DNA of 32,606 bases from Sulfitobacter donghicola DSW-25 = KCTC 12864 = JCM 14565 (GTDB lineage: Bacteria; Pseudomonadota; Alphaproteobacteria; Rhodobacterales; Rhodobacteraceae), in assembly GCF_000622405.1 (NCBI RefSeq), contig NZ_JASF01000009.1, positions 1 through 32,606 on the forward strand, given 5' to 3'. The notes under the pieces were generated by a model, which saw only the letters and a program-made list of their open reading frames with translations, searched no databases and was not told the DNA's origin. Shown here one piece after another: positions 8,419 to 15,152 of this stretch (its first letter is position 1; each line of letters starts with the position of its first letter). The translations under genes were made by a program, and so were the position numbers.

Positions 8419-9777
8419 TCACCCCGCCCATAACATCGTCTGCGGGTGAAACTGCGACCATGCGAACCAAAAGGATTGATGGCTCCCCAAATCCGACCCA
8501 TCTGAACGCAGCGCACGTATGCCGCCCGCATATTTTTCCAATCTCACATCCCCAAACACCACCTCTTGCCCCGCAGTCAAAGCGGCCATGGCCCGCGCGC
8601 GTGGGAAGGCTATGGGCGTGCCGTCTGAGGTGACAGCGCCGATAACGTCCTCATGCACGGGCAAACGCGGGTCGACGTCACCCACCGGAAAAATAGGGCC
8701 ATGGGCATCGCGGGTTTCGCGCAAGTTAAAGTCACGCCCCAGCGCCAAATCCTCTATAAGGACAGTCGTTTCAGGGTGCGCTGCCCTCCATGTGCCCCAA
8801 TCAGATGTGATCACGGTGGCTGGCTTTAACTGCAACCCAATCTCGGCCAAGGGGCCAGTGACTGCTTTGCCAAGGAATGTGTCAAAGACCGACTGCGTCA
8901 CAAGATCATACATCACTTTGTTCGAACGGATCAGCAAACCCGATGTGCGCAGGATGGGGCGTTCGACTCCGCGGGGTAAATGATCGGTGAAATAGGCCTG
9001 CGCGGCCCCGCAAAGAGTACAGTATGGAATGCCAATATCTCGCCCCCCCAGCGTGTCGTTCACCATCTCTCGCACTTCCATGATCCGGCGCGGATAGGCG
9101 CGCGCCTCGCCGTTGATGACCACACCAAAAACGATATCGCTATCCTTTAGCCAGTCTGCCTCAGCGGCGGAACTGACCTGCGGGTTATCGGCAGCGGGGA
9201 TGCAATCACAAACCTCATCGGTTGCGTCAAATGGCCTTGCGTCGATGTTGACGCCCCCCCAATCCACAAGGTGCCACGCGATATCCCCCTCAACGAAAAT
9301 GTTTTCCCACCCGAGTATATAGTTGGTAAAGACACTGCGCTTATGGCCAAGATATCCAGGATAGGCCGGCATATCCCATGCCATCAGCCGATTGATAATA
9401 TCCGCCCGCTGTGTTCCGCTTTTGAAAGACATGTCCAGAATACCCTCGGCAGCATCTGCCAAGGCAGCGCGAAATTCGGGGCGCCACGCAAACCGAAGCA
9501 TATCGGTAATCGCCCAAACCAGCCGCGGATCTTGGGCCTGTACAACAGTATCAAACCCACCCGTATTTGAGGGGTTCCAATCTGCTTGGTTCATCGCAAA
9601 TTCAAGAACCTCTTCCAGCGCATCAACAACAGGTTCCGCCAGCGGTCCGGTTGGAATGGCTGGTGGCGTGCCAAACTCTGCGATCACATAATCAGGTAAT
9701 GGCGCACGCTCTTGCGCCCAAACGATATTCGACGAAATGCAAACTGCAATCGCCAGAGTGAAAAGGTGGCGAAACAT
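8419..9777 (-). CDS. Exported DUF3179-domain protein
   Basis: This 452-residue protein starts at the ATG at 9777, which has GGAG five bases upstream. A longer frame to 9828 lacks a ribosome site. A signal peptide (1-21, ending VWAQ) predicts export. The DUF3179 domain covers about 205-430, with VVINGEARAYPRRIM (219-233), VNDTLGG (239-245), the Cys pair in PYCTLCGAA (251-259) and SGLLIRSNKVMYD. The function of the family is unknown. The conserved CxxC could bind metal or be redox-active in the periplasm, which is inference. About 120 bases downstream (8298-8418) separate it from the small membrane gene and hold no gene I can support. Confidence 0.88.
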   Translation of the reverse strand: MFRHLFTLAIAVCISSNIVWAQERAPLPDYVIAEFGTPPAIPTGPLAEPVVDALEEVLEFAMNQADWNPSNTGGFDTVVQAQDPRLVWAITDMLRFAWRPEFRAALADAAEGILDMSFKSGTQRADIINRLMAWDMPAYPGYLGHKRSVFTNYILGWENIFVEGDIAWHLVDWGGVNIDARPFDATDEVCDCIPAADNPQVSSAAEADWLKDSDIVFGVVINGEARAYPRRIMEVREMVNDTLGGRDIGIPYCTLCGAAQAYFTDHLPRGVERPILRTSGLLIRSNKVMYDLVTQSVFDTFLGKAVTGPLAEIGLQLKPATVITSDWGTWRAAHPETTVLIEDLALGRDFNLRETRDAHGPIFPVGDVDPRLPVHEDVIGAVTSDGTPIAFPRARAMAALTAGQEVVFGDVRLEKYAGGIRALRSDGSDLGSHQSFWFAWSQFHPQTMLWAG

Positions 9778-10012
9778 ATAAGCTCCTGTGCCATGGGACT
9801 GTTCAAAAGAGCCTACGCCAAATCGCAATTTTGCGGCTTCACGATTGTATCAGGCACCGCATATTTGCGCTGCTGGGTGAAAATCGGCCCAAAACACCTG
9901 TAATGGGGCAAGCCACCAGCCTGATTTGCCGCCTTCAAAGCGTTAATTGGTTAATTTTTGTTAACTTCTACAAGCAGTTGCACCAGAGCGCACAAATTCC
10001 CGTAATTTGACT

Positions 10013-10042
10013 TTGACCCCCATGCACTCAAATGCCTATAAA
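10013..10042 (+). promoter_or_regulatory. Sigma70-type promoter
   Basis: TTGACC (10013-10018) and TATAAA (10037-10042) are separated by 18 bases and followed by T. This is the best promoter match seen in the window. Transcription would start near 10049, about 260 bases ahead of the next long gene. Confidence 0.6.
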
Positions 10043-10048
10043 TAGTTA

Positions 10049-10151
10049 GCTACACCACCAGTAGAGTATCTACGATTTGCTGCCGCAAGATTTGGGTGTA
10101 CCTATTTGGGGAGATATTCAGTGAACGCGCAGATGATGCGCGCCGTTTTTT
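10049..10151 (+). ncRNA. Candidate short RNA or leader/attenuator with a 10-residue ORF
   Basis: From the predicted start near 10049 the transcript meets GGGGAG (10108-10113), then a GTG seven bases later opening a 10-codon frame (10121-10153, reading MNAQMMRAVF). Inside this frame a 6-bp all-paired stem CGCGCA/TGCGCG (10126-10131 with 10137-10142) is followed by CCG and six T. A promoter, short frame and intrinsic-terminator-like hairpin together look like a small RNA of about 100 bases or a translation-sensitive attenuator for 10312. There is no match to a family I know. Confidence 0.4.
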
Positions 10152-10160
10152 GACGCCACC

Positions 10161-10216
10161 GCAAAGGGTAATCCTTTTGCGCTGCGCAACTCATTAAACT
10201 CGGATTTCTCTCCGAG
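10161..10216 (+). promoter_or_regulatory. Two leader hairpins upstream of 10312
   Basis: GCAAAGG and CCTTTTGC (10161-10180) can pair around GTAAT with one bulge. CTCGGA and TCCGAG (10199-10204 with 10211-10216) form a perfect 6-bp stem around TTTCTC. Neither has a T tract. They lie in the long leader of the following gene. Confidence 0.35.
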
Positions 10217-10311
10217 CAACAAAATTTACGCCCACCTTTCCTGCGCGCTTTATTGTATCTGTAATCCATATGGCAGGCACCGGGTCCGACAAAACAAGGA
10301 CAAAAAAGACA

Positions 10312-11031
10312 ATGAGCTTTTTAGATATGAACAGACAACCACACACGCAAAAGCCGCGAATTTTGCCCCTGTTCATGGCTGGATGCGCCGCCTTTACCAT
10401 TGGGATCGGCGTAACCTACGGCTATTTGCAATGGCAGGACCAAAAGGCCCAGCTGGCCCAAATGGCACAGGCCTTGGAAAACATTCAGATGGCCAACCAA
10501 ACCGATACAGCCACACGGGCCTCCAACCTTGAACTGTTGTCTGTTGCGCCAACGCCATCACAGGTCCCTGCGCCAGTACCCCAACCCGTAACCCAAGCAG
10601 CCGCCGTAGCAGAGCCAGCCCCCGCGCCTACCCCTGCCCCAGCCAGCGACGCCGCAAGCGAAAGCACCTTGGATGCTTTGCGCAAAATCATCTCCACGGC
10701 TTCAGCGCCAAAAGTAGCGCCCCAGAAAACGATTGCGGATGAGGGGCGTTTTGAAACGCTGGCCTATGCTATTCGCGGGGTGAACCAACTGACCGCCGCT
10801 GCTAACGCGGGCAAATTCATCCTCGTTAAACCCGAAGGCGCCGCCGATGGCACTACAGCGCAGACGCGCCTTGTCTTTCCTGACCATGCTGATGACCAAG
10901 GCCGGATTGAACAGGTTCTCGCTTTTGCGGCCGCCGACGGTTTGATCCCGATCGGCAGCGCAGCACAGCGCAGCGATGGGTCGTTCGACGGGAACTCGAT
11001 CCTGATGGACCTGATGAAAGACGCGCTGTGA
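10312..11031 (+). CDS. Membrane-anchored periplasmic protein of unknown function
   Basis: The chosen ATG (10312) has AAGGA upstream. A start at 10270 has no ribosome site. The 239-residue protein has a short basic N-terminus, one membrane helix (about 18-36), then a helical Gln/Ala-rich stretch (about 40-65) that could form a coiled coil. A Pro/Ala-rich linker (about 78-112, APVPQP.. and PAPTPAPAS) follows, then a C-terminal domain of about 100 residues beginning DALRKIIS. This is the topology of an inner-membrane protein with an extended spacer across the periplasm. I do not recognise the C-terminal domain. It precedes genes for a peptidoglycan-binding receptor fusion and two TRAP receptors, so a role in the periplasm with them is a reasonable guess only. 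Confidence 0.75.
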   Translation: MSFLDMNRQPHTQKPRILPLFMAGCAAFTIGIGVTYGYLQWQDQKAQLAQMAQALENIQMANQTDTATRASNLELLSVAPTPSQVPAPVPQPVTQAAAVAEPAPAPTPAPASDAASESTLDALRKIISTASAPKVAPQKTIADEGRFETLAYAIRGVNQLTAAANAGKFILVKPEGAADGTTAQTRLVFPDHADDQGRIEQVLAFAAADGLIPIGSAAQRSDGSFDGNSILMDLMKDAL

Positions 11032-11061
11032 AGCGCCCTGTTTAAAAGTGTTTGGGTTTGC

Positions 11062-11106
11062 GGCGCCCCTCGGCGCCCTGCCCCTTCGGGGTCGCATGCC
11101 GACCCC
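11062..11106 (+). other. Cluster of GC-rich hairpins downstream of 10312-11031
   Basis: Three stems follow each other: GGCGCC/GGCGCC (11062-11077, loop CCTC), CCCC-TTC-GGGG (11081-11091) and GGGGTCG/CGACCCC (11088-11106). The last two share GGGG and cannot form together. No T tract follows, so this may be a Rho-dependent end, an RNA-stability element or a switch ahead of 11189. The rest of the 11032-11188 gap shows nothing else. Confidence 0.4.
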
Positions 11107-11188
11107 GCCAAAGAAAATTGCCTAAAAGGGCAACGACAAAATCGAGGGCTGCTTAACCGTCGCTCTTACTAAAAACGGAACGCTTCGA

Positions 11189-12736
11189 ATGAAACACACG
11201 TTTGCCGCTGCTACATGTCTAGCCATGCTGCCTTTCGCAGCTTTTGCTGAACAAGTGACAATCTCCAGCCCCGATGGCGCAACGTCGATTGTGGGTGAAT
11301 TATTGTCCTTTGACGATGATACTTACGTTTTGGAAACCAGCATTGGTGAATTGCGCCTGTCACGGGAATGGACCACCTGCGAAGGCGCGGGATGCCCGAT
11401 TGTTGCCTCTGATCTTGAATTGTCGATCGCAGCGAACGCGGCCAACACATCACAGTTGCTGCAAAAACTGGTGGGCGGCTTTGTCTCGACAAAGGGCCTA
11501 AGCGGTGCGCCGACAGAGCAATCCAGCGATACCCAAACCCGCATCGAACTTGCCGATAGCACAGGCGCTAACGCGGCAGGCACTGTCGATATCAACGTGC
11601 AACCCATCGAAGCCGGATTTGAACAGCTCGGCGCAGGGTCGGTTGATATGTTCCTCTCCACCACTTTGGTGCCTGCAGCCATCGCCGAGGCGAACATCGC
11701 CAACGGTCAGGTTGATCTGCGCGATGAGGCCCGCGAACGGGTGATTGCGCTGGATGCGGTGGTGCCGATTGTGCACCCCGACAATCCGGTTCGATCCGTC
11801 TCTTTGGAAAACCTCGCGCAAATCGCAGGGGGCCGGATCACAAACTGGGCGGAACTGGGTGGTGATGATGCCCCTATTCGCATGCTCCTCCCTGCTGAGG
11901 GGTCTTCCTTGGATCAGGCCTTGGGTGAGTTGGTGCTAGAGCCAAACCGCATCCGCCTGCGCCGCACCGCCGAACGGGCCGAAAGCGAAAGCCAAGCAGC
12001 CGCAGCCGTGGTGGAAGACGTCAACGCCATCACAGTCACCAGCCTGTCAGGGCGCGGCGGCGGTGAAGTTCTGCCCATCCGCCAATCCTGCGGCCCCCTC
12101 GCCTATGCCAGCGATTTCGCGATCAAAGCCGAAGAATACCCGCTCAGCCAGCGTGTCTATGCCTATACAGCCGACGAAAAACAGGAACCGTTCAAAGCAG
12201 GTTTTGTTGATTACATGTCCTCGAAAGAGGCCCAGCCCCTGATCGAAGAGCTAGGCTTTGTCGGGCAAACAATCGTGACACAGCCCGTCAGCCTGCAAGG
12301 CACACGGATGACCTCGGCGATCCTGTCGGCAGCCAGCGCAGACACCCTTGGGGTTGTTCAGACCTTTGCCCGCGATCTGGCAACCGCTGATCGCCTGTCC
12401 ACCACCTTCCGCTTTACCTCTGCCTCTTCCGATCTGGATACCAAATCACGGACCGACCTTGAGCGCATGGTCGCCTATCTAAACAGCGAAGAAGCCGCCA
12501 ACCGCGAGATCCTTGTCATCGGCTTTTCCGACAATGTCGGACGGTATGACCTGAACGAACGTTTGGCCCTGCTGCGTGCAACCAGCGTAAAAGACGCCTT
12601 GATCGCGGTCCCTGGTGGCGGCGCCCTAACCGACCGTATTACCACGTCGGCCTATGGCCCGCTTGCGCCAGTGGGGTGCAACGACACGGCCAACGGGCGC
12701 GAAAGCAACCGACGCGTTGAAGTGTGGCTGCGATAG
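11189..12736 (+). CDS. Periplasmic phosphate-binding-like domain fused to OmpA C-terminal domain
   Basis: A 515-residue exported protein with a Sec signal peptide (1-20, cut after AFA). Residues of about 70-360 resemble the PstS-like class of periplasmic binding proteins (ENLAQIAGGRITNWAELGG and AYTADEKQEPFKAGFVDYMSS are typical). Residues of about 395-515 are an OmpA-like peptidoglycan-binding domain: FRFTSASSDLD, GFSDNVGRYDLNERLALLRATSVKDAL and the closing GRESNRRVEVWL. The Asp and Arg that clamp diaminopimelate in this family are present. The molecule is thus a solute receptor tethered to the cell wall. No pst transport genes are nearby, so a sensory or scavenging role is more likely than classical import. 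The ligand is unknown. Confidence 0.88.
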   Translation: MKHTFAAATCLAMLPFAAFAEQVTISSPDGATSIVGELLSFDDDTYVLETSIGELRLSREWTTCEGAGCPIVASDLELSIAANAANTSQLLQKLVGGFVSTKGLSGAPTEQSSDTQTRIELADSTGANAAGTVDINVQPIEAGFEQLGAGSVDMFLSTTLVPAAIAEANIANGQVDLRDEARERVIALDAVVPIVHPDNPVRSVSLENLAQIAGGRITNWAELGGDDAPIRMLLPAEGSSLDQALGELVLEPNRIRLRRTAERAESESQAAAAVVEDVNAITVTSLSGRGGGEVLPIRQSCGPLAYASDFAIKAEEYPLSQRVYAYTADEKQEPFKAGFVDYMSSKEAQPLIEELGFVGQTIVTQPVSLQGTRMTSAILSAASADTLGVVQTFARDLATADRLSTTFRFTSASSDLDTKSRTDLERMVAYLNSEEAANREILVIGFSDNVGRYDLNERLALLRATSVKDALIAVPGGGALTDRITTSAYGPLAPVGCNDTANGRESNRRVEVWLR

Positions 12737-12805
12737 GTTCGCTGCTCTCTCTATCAATTAGGCACAACGCGCGCCTCGGGTCGCGCAATGAAGGAATGAC
12801 TTGAT

Positions 12806-13837
12806 ATGAAACGCAGAACACTATTGGGCGCAGGTCTTGGTGTTGCGACAGTTGCGGCGGCCCCTGCCACCGCACAGGAAACACTGTCCCTGTCATTAAT
12901 CACCGACCGCCCCCAAGCAGCCGCTGGCATTGCGGCCCGCATTGCCGCCATGTCAGATGGTCGGATCACAATCGACGTTCAAACGGCGGGTGCTGATAGC
13001 GCTGCCAGTTTCCTCGACACTGTGTCGGGTGGCGCGGTTGATATCTATCTCACGTCCCAAGACGCCTTTGTCGCGCGCAACCCCGCCTTTGGGCTGTTCT
13101 CTGCCCACCCCGGCGGGATGAGCACAAGCGAACTGGAAAGCTGGATCATCGTTTCAGACGGGCGGTTTATGTGGGACCTCCTTGGCGATGAATTCGGGAT
13201 CAAATCCTTTATGGCTGGCGATGAGGGCGCGATGCCGCTTTGGTCGCGCGCGCCGATCACCAGTCTGGATGATCTAAAATCCGGCCCTGTCGGCTCAACC
13301 GGTCTGGGCCTTCAGCTTTTGAAAGAGATGGGCGTGACCGAGGTTGTCGATGTGATGTCCGCAAGCGATCTGGGATCACTCGTCGCGCTAGAAGGGCTCA
13401 ATGCCGCGCAAATGGTCGCCTCGGGGCTGGCCGCGACCTTCCCGCATATGACCACGCCGAATGCCGCACGCCCCTCGGCTGCGCTGAGCCTTGGCATAAA
13501 CATGCAACGCTGGACGGGCCTCTCTGAAGCCGACCAACTGCTGATCGAACGCTGCATCATGGCCGAACACGGCGTCCACCGCGCCCTTGCCTTGCATGAA
13601 AATGCGCTGGCCCTGAACAACGAGGCAGCAGGCATCGTGCCCCATGAAATGCCGCAAGACATCTGGGATGCCCAGATCGCCGCTGCCAATGTCGTTATGG
13701 CCAGCATGTTTGACGCGGGCGACATCGCCGCCGACACGGCTGATGCGTATCTCTACTTTATCAGCGATGTCGCTGAATGGAGCGAGATTGGTGAAACCGC
13801 CTATTTCTTGGGCCGCAAAGAGGCACTGTCCCAATGA
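12806..13837 (+). CDS. Degenerate TRAP-type solute receptor (DctP-like)
   Basis: A 343-residue exported protein with a KRRTLLG leader (Tat-like) ending near PATA|QE. Its fold can be traced by comparison with the next gene product: SDGRITIDVQTAGA, FLDTVSGGAVDIYLTSQDAF, APITSLDDLKS and the C-terminal helices AYLYFISDVAEWSEIGE. It lacks the MRMPG arginine segment (here SGPVGST) and the TEWVGPYND box (here AAQMVASGLAAT), which line the ligand site in TakP-type receptors. It is therefore either specialised for another ligand or has lost binding. An AAGGA ribosome site lies ten bases before the ATG. The stop overlaps the next start as ATGA, so the two receptors are made together. Confidence 0.78.
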   Translation: MKRRTLLGAGLGVATVAAAPATAQETLSLSLITDRPQAAAGIAARIAAMSDGRITIDVQTAGADSAASFLDTVSGGAVDIYLTSQDAFVARNPAFGLFSAHPGGMSTSELESWIIVSDGRFMWDLLGDEFGIKSFMAGDEGAMPLWSRAPITSLDDLKSGPVGSTGLGLQLLKEMGVTEVVDVMSASDLGSLVALEGLNAAQMVASGLAATFPHMTTPNAARPSAALSLGINMQRWTGLSEADQLLIERCIMAEHGVHRALALHENALALNNEAAGIVPHEMPQDIWDAQIAAANVVMASMFDAGDIAADTADAYLYFISDVAEWSEIGETAYFLGRKEALSQ

Positions 13838-14988
13838 CCGATAAACTGGACACCAAAAACATGCCCGCCACCTCGCACAACGCCGAGCCGCTGTCGCGCC
13901 GCCGCGCGCTATTAACGGGCGGTGCTGCGCTGACAGGTGCCGCCGCCCTTGCCGCGCCAGCCGTGGGGCAAAACACCCCCCAAACAATCCGCATGGCAAC
14001 CTCATGGCCGCCAAACCTTGGCGGTCTTGCCGATAGCGCCAAACGCGTTGCAAAAGGGATCACCCAAGCCAGCCAAGGCCGCCTGAACGTCGAGGTGCAC
14101 ACCGCTGGAACACTCGTACCACCTTTGGGTGTTCACGACGCCGCAAGTGCTGGCGAGATCGAGATGTACCACTCGGCCGATTACTATTTTCAGAAAAAAC
14201 ACCGCGGCCTGAATTTCTTTTCCAGCGTCCCCCTTGGCCTGACCTCTCTAGAGCAGATCGGGTGGCTGAAATACGGTGGCGGCCAAGAGCTGTGGGACGA
14301 GTTGAACGCAGGCTTTGGCGTCAAAGCCTTTTCCGCTGGTGGAACCGGTGTTCAGATGGGCGGCTGGTTTAACAAAGAAATCAAAAGCATAGATGACTTC
14401 AAAGGTCTCACCATGCGCATGCCGGGACTGGGCGCGCAGGTGATCACCAAACTAGGTGCGAATGCGGTTTCCCTGCCGGGTGGGGGCATTGTTGACGCGC
14501 TGTTTGACGGCACCATTGATGCTACCGAATGGGTCGGGCCCTATAATGATCTACAGTTCGGGTTTCAAAAGCTGCTGAAAACCTACATCTACCCTGGTTT
14601 CCATGAACCCACTGGACAGATCTCGATCGGGTTTAACCTTGGCTTTTGGGACGCGCTTTCTAGTGCGGATCAGGCGATAGTGACTGGCATCATCGACGCC
14701 GAGCTGACCCACCACAACGCTGATTATTACGGCAACAACGGTCTGGCCCTAACGCAGCTGCTAAAAGAATCCGGCACCAAACCGACCAAGCTGCCTGACG
14801 ACGTCTGGAACGCCTTGGCGCAGGCCTCGTTCGAGGTCACGGCAAGCGTCGCCCAAGACGACGATATGGGCCGCCGCATTGTCGAAAGCTATGACGCCTA
14901 CCGCGCCCTTGTGGGCAGTGCTGGCCCGATGAGCCAAGCCGAGTATCTGGCCAAACGCGGTGCAACAGACCTGTTTGCAGACGTCTAA
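13834..14988 (+). CDS. TRAP transporter substrate-binding protein, TakP-like
   Basis: A 384-residue receptor of the DctP family, closest in recall to TakP of Rhodobacter sphaeroides, which binds 2-oxo acids. The leader has a twin-arginine motif SRRRALL (21-27) and a likely cleavage after AVG (about 45). Diagnostic stretches are MATSWPPNLGGLADSAKRV, AGTLVPPLGVHDA, YGGGQELWDEL, GVQMGGWFNKEI, LTMRMPGLGAQV (ligand-binding Arg) and ATEWVGPYNDL. Family members deliver solute to DctQ/DctM membrane subunits, but neither is encoded here, so the receptor must use chromosomal ones or act without transport. It is translationally coupled to the degenerate paralogue upstream. Confidence 0.92.
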   Translation: MTDKLDTKNMPATSHNAEPLSRRRALLTGGAALTGAAALAAPAVGQNTPQTIRMATSWPPNLGGLADSAKRVAKGITQASQGRLNVEVHTAGTLVPPLGVHDAASAGEIEMYHSADYYFQKKHRGLNFFSSVPLGLTSLEQIGWLKYGGGQELWDELNAGFGVKAFSAGGTGVQMGGWFNKEIKSIDDFKGLTMRMPGLGAQVITKLGANAVSLPGGGIVDALFDGTIDATEWVGPYNDLQFGFQKLLKTYIYPGFHEPTGQISIGFNLGFWDALSSADQAIVTGIIDAELTHHNADYYGNNGLALTQLLKESGTKPTKLPDDVWNALAQASFEVTASVAQDDDMGRRIVESYDAYRALVGSAGPMSQAEYLAKRGATDLFADV

Positions 14989-15010
14989 AACCCGCCTGCC
15001 CGCTTTTACC

Positions 15011-15059
15011 ATCGGATCCGATTTTTAGCCATCAGGCCCCCAGTGGCCTGATGGCTAAA
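15011..15059. terminator. Strong inverted repeat after the receptor operon
   Basis: A perfect 15-bp inverted repeat (15024-15038 with 15045-15059, loop CCCAGT) lies 35 bases after the TakP-like gene, preceded by the 12-bp palindrome ATCGGATCCGAT (15011-15022). The stem is strong but is not followed by a T run on either strand, so it may be a 3'-end stabiliser rather than a true intrinsic terminator. The remaining gap to 15152 holds only the leader of the molybdoenzyme gene. Confidence 0.5.
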
Positions 15060-15152
15060 TACCGTCGCGGCACCCCATAAAAAACCCATGGCTATCCGCA
15101 ATTCACACAAATACGCTAACCTCACCCGACACGACACAAACAAGGCTTTGCC

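Larger units (their letters stand above)
9778..10311. promoter_or_regulatory. Long divergent intergenic region
   Basis: More than 500 bases lie between the DUF3179 gene (minus) and the anchored protein at 10312 (plus). The left part is AT-rich with three TTAA motifs (9943, 9951, 9961), the last two forming GTTAA-N6-TTAAC (9950-9965), a possible operator. The right part holds a sigma70-type promoter, a short terminator-like transcript and two further hairpins, listed separately. No long conserved frame is present. Confidence 0.5.

Noticed and set aside
9943..9965. CtrA-type TTAA-N7-TTAA site
   Set aside because: Three TTAA motifs are present but their spacings are 4 and 6, not 7. Kept only as a possible operator.
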